Assembly (NCBI RefSeq): GCF_010093535.1
Contig: NW_022985173.1
Span: 874,855 to 938,854 of the forward strand
Reading direction: 5' to 3'
Length of the DNA stretch: 64,000 bases
From: Lindgomyces ingoldianus
Lineage: Eukaryota; Ascomycota; Dothideomycetes; Pleosporales; Lindgomycetaceae
Part shown: one piece after another, positions 1 through 10,141 of the stretch
How the letters are laid out: every line of letters begins with the position of its first letter
Position numbering within the stretch: the first letter of the stretch is position 1
Translations under genes and position numbers: made by a program
The notes under the pieces: generated by a model
What the model was told of the DNA's origin: nothing
The model's database searches: none
What the model saw: the letters and a program-made list of their open reading frames with translations, nothing else

Positions 1-60
1 CAAGTAGCCCGCTACCCACTTACCAAGTCTTTAAGTCCGACCAGCCGCACGTCTATCATC

Positions 61-908
61 ATGGCATCGAAACTCATCGCTATCGTCGCTGGTGTCGGGC
101 CTGGCACAGGAGCTGCAGTCGCTCGCAAGTTCGCAGCCACTTATCCTGTCGTTCTGTTAGCGAGGAAGCCAGAGAACTTTGAAAGCCTAGCAAAGGAGAT
201 CAACCAGAGTGGAGGGAAAGCCATTGGAATCAGTACGGATATCTCAGATTCAAAGAGCGTGAAAAATGCTATCGATGTTATCAAGAAGGAGTTTGGCTCT
301 GATGTCGGAGCTGCGGTATGTTAGAACAAGCATCTAGATTACACGAGGAAGTGGTTATAATGGGTTGTACAGGCGGCTATCTTTAATGCCAGCGGCGGAT
401 TCCTCAGGAAACCTTTCTTGGAAGTGCCAGACGATGTCTTTGCAACATCTTTCGCTGTTAGTGCGACAGGCGGGGTCCTCTTCTCGAAAGCAACACTTCC
501 ACTACTCCTCAAGGGCGTGGAGCTCAAATCCCCTCACCCACCATCGCTGATCTTTACAGGCGCAACAGCGTCAGTCAAGTCCAATGCTCAGATGGCATCT
601 TTTGCGGTTGGCAAGTGGGCTTTGCGAGCATTGAGCCAGTCTCTTGCGAAAGAGTTCGGTCCGAAGGGAGTGCATGTCTCTCATGCTATCATCGATGGCG
701 TGATCGATATTCCAAGGACGAAGGAATGGCTGAAAGACTTGGGGCCTGAGGCAAAGCTGAGTGCTGATGGGGTAAGTGCAATTCCAGGGGCGAGGTGACA
801 GTTTGCTAAAGTTCACAGATCGCCAACGACTATTGGAATCTTCATACACAACCTGTGACCAACTTCACTTGGGAGATTGATTTGAGGCCTGCTGTGGAGA
901 AGTGGTAA
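61..908 (+). CDS. Atypical short-chain dehydrogenase/reductase
   Basis: Three exons (61-315, 373-771, 819-908) give 247 residues. The introns have GTATGT and GTAAGT donors. The fold is that of a classical short-chain dehydrogenase: an N-terminal nucleotide-binding glycine motif (VAGVGPGTGAAVA), an acidic-Asp site (STDISD), an NAG-like motif (FNASGGF) and the helix that normally carries Tyr-x3-Lys. In this protein that helix reads SFAVGKWALR, so the catalytic Tyr is Phe while the Lys is kept. The usual reaction is NAD(P)-dependent oxidoreduction of a small substrate. Without the Tyr, a binding or altered activity is possible. The substrate cannot be inferred. The protein is probably cytosolic, with no signal peptide. 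The ATG lies 60 bases into the window, so most of the promoter is outside it. Confidence 0.85.
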
Positions 909-1267
909 AGTCAACTCGTATCCAAATATGACAACGTTGCTGAGCCATGCAATTATAATGGACGTGAGTCCAGGTCACGATCACCAGGTGTTTGCTCGAC
1001 TTAAGACCACCTTCATGTAGGTCAAATATTCAACAGTGGAGGATGCTCTTTCAATGATGGAGTTGATCATGAACTGTTCCTGACGTCCTTCTCTTCATTC
1101 CAGAGTTTCTCGGTTGCACTAGCGCATTCCCAACGTTTTGTCTACTTAACTTCGTTGGTAGTTCAACATTCATTGGATTGAAACTCCACGTATTGTCTAG
1201 CTTCTTCAAATTCAAGTAAATGCCACAACTACTAAAAGCCCTGCCTTCTCAGTAGAGACGCTGTACC
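909..1267. other. Intergenic
   Basis: Short AT-leaning spacer between the dehydrogenase and the broken secreted-protein gene. I see no coding or repeat structure in it. Confidence 0.5.
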
Positions 1268-2115
1268 ATGAAGCTTCTACCCAATGTCCTCGCCCTACTC
1301 CCTCTTGTAACGTCCTTTCCAACCCTAATTCGCCACCCCCAAAGTCCAACCCTCAATCATGGAGAATGCGATCCCAATATGGCCCCCGCAGATAGCGGAA
1401 TGTTTACATGGTCCGACGATGGCAACTCTCAGATACAAGACAACCAGCAGCTATGGCACACATGCGCTGTCAATGGACGGTATCCCAACTGTCGAATACG
1501 TCTCGGGGGTTTAAGATATGCGATTACTCCTTTCGCGCAACTTAAGCCAAAGCCTAGGCCCACCCTCAATACGAAAGTAAAGACGAAGAGTATAAGTCCA
1601 ACACAGTACCCTTCGATGGTGATTATCCAGGATCTAATTCTTAAACCTTCGAACCCGAGGTTCGAATCTAATCCTATGGAAGGAGGCGAACCGGTCGCCC
1701 TCACTGGACCGCAAATCCCACACCCAAGCCAAAAATCGCAAATTAAGAAGACAAGCCCCAGCCCAAGTCTCTCTTAAACCCATACGCTGATGATAGAGCC
1801 TATGGCCAAACTGTCAGTTGTTTGAATGAGTATTCTGTGCGTAATCATGGCTATAAAGGATGGGATAGAAATATAGTAAGATGGCAGAACTATCCTCAAG
1901 TTTTAAGAGTGTATATAGATGCTACTGCGGCTTAGGGTCGTGTTTGTGACAATATGTTCTGCTGGGAAGCTGACCGGGGCGAGGGACGATTTAACCATCG
2001 TGGTTACAGTCTAAACATATCTGGCTTAGTAGGGGATGTGGGTGCGGGTGGCAAATTGCCGATGCGGATGAGACCAGGGGAAGAACTGGAGGAACTGGTT
2101 TTGCGGGCATGCTGA
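1268..2115 (+). pseudogene. Frameshifted small secreted protein gene (probable pseudogene)
   Basis: An ATG at 1268 opens a frame of 169 codons that begins with a convincing signal peptide (MKLLPNVLALLPLVTSFP), followed by a polar region with a few cysteines (CDPN, HTCAVNG, YPNC). That frame ends at 1775-1777 after a low-complexity Lys/Pro/Ser tail. A second frame overlaps its end and runs from 1747 to 2112. It carries more protein-like sequence (PYADDRAYGQTVSCLNEYS, then GRVCDNMFCWEADRGEG) and is interrupted only by one TAG at 1933-1935. The two pieces look like one former cysteine-containing secreted protein split by a frameshift and a stop, although a missed intron could explain part of it. 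I do not recognise the family. It could still be expressed as a shorter protein from the first frame. Confidence 0.5.
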
Positions 2116-2316
2116 GAGCTAATCTTGTTGATGCTAGAAAGAGTATGTTAATACGTTGACTTAACGCCTTTCAAGTCGGGTGCGTTGGGAAACGGTAATT
2201 TCCGACTTGTACTGCCTTGTATTACCTAACGGAGAACATGATAGCAGTAATTTAGGACAGAAATATGCATCCTGTTAACGCTCAACCTAATTCCAGCAAG
2301 AGGGTTAATAGGTAGA

Positions 2317-2365
2317 CTCTACCCTAGCCATGTTCCACGTTAGGTGAGACGGTGCTAGGGTAGAG
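2317..2365. repeat. Perfect 12-bp inverted repeat (hairpin)
   Basis: CTCTACCCTAGC at 2317-2328 is the exact reverse complement of GCTAGGGTAGAG at 2354-2365, with a 25-nt loop. It lies in gene-poor DNA. It could be a terminator-like or transposon-end relic, or chance. Confidence 0.6.
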
Positions 2366-3550
2366 AAAGATAAACAGAATAGTACTGGTAGGATACCTGT
2401 CCATGTCATTTTATTTAACTTGTTCGTTTTCACTCCACCATCTATGACGTCTCCAAATTTACTCAGAGTCCATCGTTTGCTTTCACTCCCGTTCACCACG
2501 CGTCCACCCACCAGCCCCACATCTCAGTCCACTCCACAGTCACCACCAAAATATGGTCTATAAATAGTCAAATGCTTCCGCCCAATTCATATTTAAACAA
2601 AATCAGGCCGATAGCCAAGTGGTATGATCCTACTGTTGTTACATTGTAAGCCATTAATAGTCAAGATGCCTTATGCTTTTGATCGAATATCTTGTGGCCT
2701 TACTTCCTTCATACTGTCCAGAAAGTGCGTAGTTGTTGTCTAGGTGATCCACTCACTGCAGGCCACATTGAACCTCCATCTCTATACACCCTCGCATCAT
2801 CTGCTGAGTAGGTCATTTTTAGTTCGAACAGTTCAGTCGAAGACCTAGTCTCAAGAGTAAGAGTAAGAGCAGAGTACGACTTCAATGTTATTCGTGCGAC
2901 AAGGCTTGCTTTTATGTGGCGATTCAATGGGTACAAATCACCCCTCCGACTTGACGTTGATGCGACCATTTAGAGTGGTGAATATCTGGCTGATACAATA
3001 GCACAACTGTATTTGGTACTATAGTGAATAAACGGAATACTAGGTCTAAGCTCGAAATCTGGCGTCCCCTTCCATTAGTACCGCATAATATTCCTGTCGT
3101 TTCACTCTACTAAAAATAGATCACCAGCTCTCCAACCCATCACCCTCTGAAGGCTTGAGAATTACTCTGGTGGGTACAGAAACCTATATTGCCAACAGAT
3201 CCTTTGGGGTGAGTATATTCTGCCTTGTTCCTTCCCGAGGTTAATATTAACTAGCACAAAAGTCAAATATCTAAATTCTTGCTCCAAGATCGTTCCCACA
3301 CTCTAAACTATTGTCGGCCCGTTTTGGTACTATACACACACCATCATATCTCGTCGTACCTGCCAAAGTAGGAGATATTTCCTGATTTTTTTTTCATGTC
3401 CTAAGGTGAGCATCCTTGTCACTCTTTCACTCCACGGCGTACCACAGAATTATTTTTTCTCAACAGCGAAAGGCACAAGTACGTTGGTACTCCGTTTGCT
3501 AGTAACAATACCCAACCTTTAGCTGCCCACCTCCCTTCTCACACCAGTGA

Positions 3551-3724
3551 GAAGAATAATACCAGAGCTACAAGCAGCTCCTAGCTGAGCCAAAGAGCAA
3601 GGAAGCGTTCAAAGAGGAGTGGATCGCTAACCCGTGAAAATCCATCCAGAGGGTTAGAACTAGAGGCGGCAACGAGATAGTCGAGGTCGTTGGAGTAGCG
3701 CTCGCAGACGGAGCCATGGCTTAA
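3551..3724 (+). pseudogene. Short stop-interrupted coding relic
   Basis: In one frame the translation has protein-like composition (for example SYKQLLAEPKSKEAFKEEW, then GGNEIVEVVGVALADGA) but is broken by TAA at 3557, TGA at 3635 and TAA at 3722. C-to-T changes at CAA/CGA codons would create such stops, as in repeat-induced point mutation. The family is unknown and the segment is short, so chance is a real alternative. Confidence 0.25.
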
Positions 3725-4770
3725 GCGCGCGAGAGTTCACCTCGATGAGAATCTCCACCGTCGAAGTCAAAAGTTAAGAGCTGCCAATTTAGCACCCCGC
3801 CTAGCACTTCTGAGCAGACAGAGGTGATTAAGAAGATTTAAGAGGAGGCTGCTGTTATTTTTCGGTGATCTGCGAGCGCTAAGTCGGGTGGAAATGGAAA
3901 TGTCGAGGGAGATGGTGTGAAGGCTCTTGTGCATCCTTGTCAGCCCTGCAGAAGTCCCAACGATCTGGAACCGACCCGAAAACCCGGTAGGAACGATTTT
4001 GGTCTGTTGTGCTGAGCGAATCAGAGACACTGAAAGCTGATCGCTTTCTCCAAAAGGAAAACTTGGAGGTTGCCTTTTTGTACAGCCCATGAGAGTGTTT
4101 CAAAATCCCTCGTCTTGGCTCTCCAAGATCAAATTGGCAGAGCGTGTAGAATCTAAGAAATTGCAGTGGCATCGACTGCAAGCTACAGCATGTTACCACA
4201 CAGTATGGAACATAATCAGGGTGGAGTCAATCTGTTAAATGTCTCGCTGGAACAGAGGAGAGCGTGGACGGAGTGCAAATCCCTGTCCTGCGCCTACCCC
4301 CTGTCGTGTTCCAAGCCAGATGGCATGATGCAGCACCTTGGCATTAGTAGTATAATCAAGATCATCTTACTTGTGCTTCCTGTCTGTCGTCTCATGAAGG
4401 CCCCAGCGTTGTGAAGCTGCTCGATCAGAAACCTCGTGAAGATCTCTGTGAAGATAAATCAAGAGATCAAATTAAAACTACACGGGTAATTGGGAAGAGG
4501 CATGGAAGAAAATACCGTTCGTTCTCATTCAAGGGCTTCCCTTCAAGAGTGACCATGCAAGCGGTAACGCTTCCATTACGCATTACATACATTGGCCATA
4601 TCTACATATCGTTTTAAGGAGCGTTCCATCCATCACATCATCACATTATCCATATCATAGGAAATCCGTCGCAGTCACCCATAAAGACGCTACAACGAAA
4701 CGACGAGCCTGACTTTACAAACTATCGACACCAACGCAAGCTCAATACTAAAGCATTCATTTATCCTTAC

Positions 4771-6671
4771 CTAAATATCCCAAATCGCACGTCGACCAAT
4801 GGTGTCGTTTGCCACGTTATCCCATTCACGCGCAAATAGAGCTGCAGGGGGAGATGATCCGCCACAAGTGTCTTGCACGATGCAGACATTTCTGGTACAG
4901 CAAGTACCCACCGCACACACAGCACCGAGAGGACAGTCAGCGTTAGTGGCACAGTCTGCTAGCCCAGAACAAGGAGTTGTCCCACTGACGCAGAATCCAG
5001 TGCCGTCGACAATAGAGGCACAGACGCAGCTACCTCCGGGGCCGCATGGTCCGAATGTTGAGCAGGTTTGCCCAGAGCATGAATTGAGAGAGCATGCGCC
5101 GTTTGAGCATGTTCCGGAAGCACACTGTAATATAGAAGTTAGAATAGAGAGCTTCTGGGTTTGCTACGGGGGGCATAATCATTCTTAGAATTCTAAAAGA
5201 GTTAGTGTGAGATGTGACTCACCACAACGCCACAGGCTCCGCAATTGTTCGGGTCTGTCTTGAGGTTAACGCAGTTCCCGCTGCAAGTTGACTCTGCCGG
5301 GCATGAAGGAGTCGCTGACGTCGTGGACGTCGTCGAAGATGTTAGTGGAGTGGATGAATTTGTAAAAGGTGGTCTGGTCGTTGTAGTTGGAGGAGGAGGC
5401 GGTGTTGTGGGTGGTGTTGTAGGCGGAGGATTAGGCGTTGTAGGTGGAGGATTAGGCGTTGTAGGTGGAGGATTAGGCGTTGTAGGTGGAGGATTAGGCG
5501 TTGTAGGTGGAGGATTTGGTGGAGGTACCGATGTTGGTACAGATGGTACTAAAGATGAAGTCCTGGGGTTTACTATGAGATTCTCCAGGCCCTTGCAAGC
5601 CTCGCTAGAAAACTGGTCCGCAATCGGGTAGGCCTGGCTAGTGAGGTAATTGCAGAACATGCTCGCTCCAAAGACTGAGAGGAACTCAAGTTTAGGCTTG
5701 ACAGCAACACTATCGTCATAGATAGCTGTGATGCAATTGTCAACCACAACCGGAGAGAAGGACTGAGCAGCCCCGCCAGAGAAGAAGTTTTGACAGATCG
5801 TCGAAAGCGTATCTGAGATAAGCTTGTCTGCAAAGACTTGGCCGCCACTTCCTTGGCCTTCATTGACCTTCTTCGCAACATAACCCCCAAGCTGTTCAGC
5901 GAAAGTTCGGGTGTTGTCTGACAATGCTCTGACCCGAAGTTTGTACGTGGCTCTCCTTTGCGTATCAGGACCCATTTCATGCTCCACGAGATATGCTGAG
6001 TTTCCTTGAATGAAGAAACCGAGAATAAAGAAGAACAGAAGTAAAATCCCTGTTTTTGGATGACGATGGCGGATTGCGCTCCCCGTAAACTGAGCTGGTT
6101 GAGATTCTGTGGGATTTGGAGAGCCCGTTGGAGGCGTACCCGCCGTTGTTGAACTTGCACCCCCCCCTATTGCGCTGCTGATGGGGCCAACAACACCTGG
6201 GGCAGATGAAGACGCCGCGAGAGGTGCCCCGGAGCTTTGTACACCACCAGGTGCCGAAGATTGCGCCGGAGGAACCACAATGACAGACGATGATGCCTTA
6301 GGAGGCTGAGGAGGCTCACAATCAGGTCCGGTCGTTCTGGTTAAGGAATCTACGTTTGTGCCCGCACTCGTCCCATCACTTTGTACGTGGAGTCCTTTGC
6401 AATTGGGCAAAGTGATGTTCTGTTCTTGAGAGACCTTATGGTCGATTTCCGTGGAAGGCTGAGTAAACACATATTGACTGATATAATTGGAGTTTCCAGA
6501 ATCGCATCGCGCATTACTTTTGAAATCCAAGTTATTTCCACTGTCGGTAGCCACTCCTCCTGGGAATTGGTTCAGAGAGCCGCAGCTAGGTCCAGCGCAG
6601 CTAAAGTCCAGCTGAGGCAACTTGCCAGGGCCGCAATCCAGAAACGACCCTGTCAGCGCTGTCCCAGACAT
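4771..6671 (-). CDS. Modular cysteine-rich surface protein with Pro-Thr repeat linker
   Basis: Two exons (6671-5223, 5124-4771; GTGAGT donor) give 600 residues from the ATG used here. Residues 1-130 are a Cys-containing polar domain. Residues 125-200 are rich in Ser, Ala, Pro and Gly. Residues 208-221 are strongly hydrophobic (GILLLFFFILGFF). Residues 229-375 form a second, probably helical domain with a few Cys. A PPPTTPN repeat linker follows, then a C-terminal domain of many Cys pairs (NNCGACG, CSNGACSLNSC, CGPGGSCVC) that starts just before the splice and fills exon 2. The splice restores a canonical Cys spacing, which supports the model. The start is uncertain: the frame stays open upstream of 6671 to about 6742 and no signal peptide is visible. 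The internal hydrophobic stretch may be a transmembrane segment, or the signal peptide of a second gene fused in frame. It is likely a cell-surface or secreted protein of unknown role. Confidence 0.6.
5425..5508. repeat. 21-bp minisatellite, four identical copies
   Basis: Four head-to-tail identical 21-bp units beginning GGAGGATTAGGC start at 5425, 5446, 5467 and 5488, with degenerate copies on both sides. The unit is in frame and encodes the PPPTTPN linker of the surface protein on the minus strand. Nucleotide identity between units points to recent expansion or homogenisation. Confidence 0.95.
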
Positions 6672-8277
6672 CTCTTGAATGTTCAGATGGAATTGAGTTT
6701 GTAACGGCCAAAGGAAACACCGAAACCATGATTATGACCAGACATACGAGGTCTACTTATACTTGGCTGGGCTAAGGAGCCTCATACGCTATAAAATGCC
6801 AACACACCTGGGAATCAGTAAAGCCCACGATGGTGGGGTCTCATGATGCCTGTTGGCGAGAGACTCCTCTCCCACGGCTGCCTCAAGATTCGGCCCAGTC
6901 ATGCTGGATCGGCTTAGCTTTTGAGTGCCTGGACAAAAGTTGGTGATGGCGTTGATGTCGGGCGGTCGTTGGAGGAGGGATATGTTGTGGCGGAGGCGGG
7001 GTCCTGACAACTATTCCCTTTACAGCTATATGAGGCTGTATTCACCCAACCTCGACTAATGGGAGCAAGTTCATGGCGCGGGGGGCTGAAAACCCCTGCG
7101 ATTTCTCAATAGCCTGGTGCAGAACGAGCCTTGACCGGAAGGGCTGTGGTTAGTGACAGGCAGGCGTCGTGGATACAACCGGCAAAGACCACACCTCTCC
7201 CCACCTTTGGCAGATATCGATAACCCCATGTTAGACACCTGTTCCTGTGCCAAGAATAGACTCGGTTGCATTGTGATAGCGCCTTCTCAGACTGTCCAAT
7301 GAGCAAGCTTGAGAACACGAGGGCTGAACATCCTCCGAATGGTGGGCTGAGCATCTTCGGCGAAGCTCTAGATTGACTTGACAAGGCGAAAACAAGAAAG
7401 CACACCACCGAGCGTGTTTGATAGAGGAAAGCGAGGAAATAGTAGTGGTGGGATATGGATGGACTTAGGGGAAGAAGAAACACAAAACGATATCAAGAAG
7501 AGTTCGTAGTTGGCTCAGGACGATTCGAAATGTGCGCACGATCCTCAGTGGTTGTCTGCGGCGGGGTAGCTTGTCCAGGCTGAAGGTCGAAGGGAATTGA
7601 ATCGCGTAAAGGCTTTGGATCATAGAAACATTACTAAGGCGGCAACATTCGGGTTGGAGAGAACAGTGGTGTGCTCAGATCAGATCAGAATAGTGCCTGT
7701 ATTCGGAACCAATACACGTACCTTGTTGTCCTGACTCAAACCTTGGGTCTGGACGTTTCTGATAGCTCTCTCTTCTAAGGAGAGTAGGAAGGACATTTTT
7801 AGAGCAAGGCTGGAAGAAGAAAAGGGAGGAAATGTAAACGTATTGTTTTAACAAGCCTTGTAATATGTACAGAGAACTTAGCTCTCATGGAAGCCATGGA
7901 CAATATATGAGGAAGATAACGTGTGATAGAGGAGAATGAATGATGAGAGGCGATTGCTATACGCTCGAAATAGATGCCTCCACGTACTGAGAGCATCGAC
8001 TTGAAAAGAGAATATAGCTTCATTAAGGACTAAGTCCCAATAGGATCGGATGAATTGAAGTTGAAGAGAAAGAGAAACCAGAAAGGGAGAAAAGGTGAGC
8101 ATTTAGCCCTACGAAAGAATCTAACCCAACTGGTAACCTTCCCTGCACCAAACACTAAAACTAATCCGATCCGTTTCTGTGAACCTAGACTACTAAACCT
8201 CTTGTGTACCGTGGGCCTATCAATCGTGACCGTTTCTCCCTTAAACTCGCAGACAAGGGCTGTTTTATTCGATAATC
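6672..8277. other. Intergenic, 1.6 kb
   Basis: Between the surface-protein start and the CK2 beta stop, both on the minus strand. It should hold the promoter and possibly an upstream exon of the surface-protein gene. Open frames here have no recognisable protein features. Confidence 0.5.
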
Positions 8278-9387
8278 CTACACAGCACCGCCCACGCCGT
8301 TAGTGTCCATCGGACTCCCTTCTCCATTCCCTGAACCGTTCGCTCGTCTCCTCCTACCAACAACCCTCTTCCTCCTATCGACCTGGAAGCCCTTTCCATC
8401 TGCTGCTACATCCACCATATTCATATCGTCGTCATCTGGCCTGTCGACATCCTCGGCACCATGTTCCTCCCAATATCTCCTCGTCTCATCTAGGTCCGTA
8501 ATATCCGCTGGCCGCATCCTCAGCCACTTCATTCGGGGTCCTGACCTTGCTCGTTCGCTAACCCTAAAGCCGTATATGCGAGGTTCGTAGATATTTCCTG
8601 GGCCAAGGCCAGGCGCAAGGTTGTGCGGCGCAACGCCGTTGATGGAAGTGACATTAGCAGGTGTGGTAGAGGAATTCCGGGCCTTGGCCTCTGCGTTTGC
8701 GGCTTGAATGGCGAGAAGGGCGTCGGCCGCGCCGGCAGATGATGTGCGGGAGCCGCCGATATCGAGATCTGTGAAGGTCATGAAGAAGAGGGATCCAAAT
8801 GTCGTTCCGAAGAAGGCCCCATCAACAGTTTGAAAGCGGGAATTTGGTGGTGTGTAGACATCTAGACAGGATGGACAGAACAGTTTGACCGTTTCATGGC
8901 CTGGGGTATCGTTGAGCCCGACTGGCAGGACCTTGCACGAACTGCAGTAAACGCGTGGGCACGTGCCGAAGTGTTGCATCTCGTATTTCTCCGACATTTG
9001 CTGAATGCCGGGCCGAGATGTGATGTAGCGCTGGTGTATCAATCCATACAATAGTTCGGCAGAGCTCTCTATCACGCTGAGATCTGATGCTATCCTCAGA
9101 TGCCTTCGGTCGCTTGCCCTCCGATATCCAGTCGGCCTCTCGTCACCCAGGATCTCGTCATCCTCTTCATCCTCTTCTTCTTCGTCCTCCTCGTCCTCGT
9201 CATCTTCCGGTTCCACATCTAATATCATTTCTAGTGCCTCCTTGTACATAGGCACCTGTGACTGCAGACCCGTGAGATTGAAGTCGTCCTCGATGAAGTC
9301 TTCAGGGACCTCGGCGAAGTATTCGTGACCCAGAAGGCCGCAGAATGACGATATCCATGACTCGGTGACCTGTGACGAGGAAGACAT
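8278..9387 (-). CDS. ckb1: Casein kinase II regulatory beta subunit
   Basis: A single exon of 369 residues. The N-terminus ([30 protein letters not shown]) is the family hallmark. An expanded Asp/Glu tract sits at about residues 57-79. A zinc ribbon has Cys at 143, 148, 171 and 174 (CPRVYC, CPSC), followed by the dimer-forming DGAFFGTTF region. The C-terminus contains [15 protein letters not shown] and a basic tail. Beta subunits dimerise through the zinc ribbon and recruit two catalytic alpha subunits, setting substrate choice of the CK2 holoenzyme in nucleus and cytosol. The protein is longer than animal CK2 beta because of the acidic insert, a further insert of about 60 residues after FFMTFTDL and the extended tail. 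It resembles the CKB1-type rather than the shorter CKB2-type fungal paralogue. Confidence 0.96.
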   Translation of the reverse strand: MSSSSQVTESWISSFCGLLGHEYFAEVPEDFIEDDFNLTGLQSQVPMYKEALEMILDVEPEDDEDEEDEEEEDEEDDEILGDERPTGYRRASDRRHLRIASDLSVIESSAELLYGLIHQRYITSRPGIQQMSEKYEMQHFGTCPRVYCSSCKVLPVGLNDTPGHETVKLFCPSCLDVYTPPNSRFQTVDGAFFGTTFGSLFFMTFTDLDIGGSRTSSAGAADALLAIQAANAEAKARNSSTTPANVTSINGVAPHNLAPGLGPGNIYEPRIYGFRVSERARSGPRMKWLRMRPADITDLDETRRYWEEHGAEDVDRPDDDDMNMVDVAADGKGFQVDRRKRVVGRRRRANGSGNGEGSPMDTNGVGGAV

Positions 9388-10141
9388 GTTGGCTGGTGAG
9401 TGTGTGTATGTGTGGGAAAGCGTCGCTGTGCTGGCGCGGCTTTGGCTGCTCCACGCGAGAGAATGTCTCAGGGTACCAATCGCGCGTGGATAGTTTGTTT
9501 GATTGGAGAAATGTCAAATATGGGGCCTGGAAGAGTGGCCAATTCTCCTAAACCGAGAAGTGGGCTGGCCCAAATTTGAATGTGGGGAAGAGGGCGGGGA
9601 GGGGGGAGTGTTTTCCGGGAGTGGAATCGGTGGGTAGATGTGCTCGCGGACAAGTAGCTTATATGCCTTGTGACCTAATTCATGAAGGCGCGACTACGAC
9701 GTGCTATCTTATGTAGGCTATTTCTCGTGGCGTGGTTGCGATAGATTTGCGCTTGAGGAAGCCGTTTGTGGCTCGGTCGGCGAAGGGATGGGGAGGGTAG
9801 TGATCGAGAGAGGGAGGGTGGATGGTTGGAGGGTGGGTATGTATGCTATCAGATGCGGCCCAGCGACAGATCATCAGAATGGGCGGCTGTTACATACATG
9901 TTTTGGCAAGTCGTCGGGGCGTCTGTGGCAGTGGAGGTTCCTCGCCAGCCTTGGCCCGTCTGCTTCCAGCCCCGCGCCCACCACGTGATGTGGCTTGGCA
10001 CGAACCCCTCCCGGAGTCCAGCCTGAGACATGACCTCCTTAATGCCGGTTAGGATTGCAATGTCGCTATAAAGCCTACTTCCATATTTCCTCTGCCAGCC
10101 AATCAACGAACAGCTTCAATAGCGAAAGCCCCCCAGCCCTC
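9388..10141. other. Intergenic; promoter side of CK2 beta
   Basis: It separates the CK2 beta start from the 3' end of the Zn2Cys6 regulator gene. A CACGTGATG motif at 9982-9990 is identical to one upstream of the regulator. No gene is seen. Confidence 0.5.

Larger units (their letters stand above)
2116..4770. other. Gene-poor region with degraded frames
   Basis: About 2.6 kb without an acceptable gene. It contains a perfect hairpin near 2.3 kb and a short stop-interrupted frame near 3.6 kb (both listed separately). Overlapping minus-strand open frames near 3.8-4.2 kb have unconvincing composition. Base composition is AT-leaning with many TA steps, as expected for old mutated repeats, but I cannot name an element. 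Confidence 0.5.

Noticed and set aside
1653..1672. tRNA B-box-like sequence (GGTTCGAATC)
   Set aside because: No A box or acceptor stem. It lies inside the broken secreted-protein frame.
2606..2630. tRNA A-box-like sequence (TAGCCAAGTGG)
   Set aside because: No B box and no cloverleaf pairing follow within tRNA distance.
5245..5631. Gly/Val-rich plus-strand frame over the repeats
   Set aside because: Antisense shadow of the Pro-Thr linker. The minus strand has the Cys-rich domains and a good splice.
7106..7483. 125-codon minus-strand open frame with a hydrophobic start
   Set aside because: Low-complexity Ser/Leu composition, no domain, no splice support.
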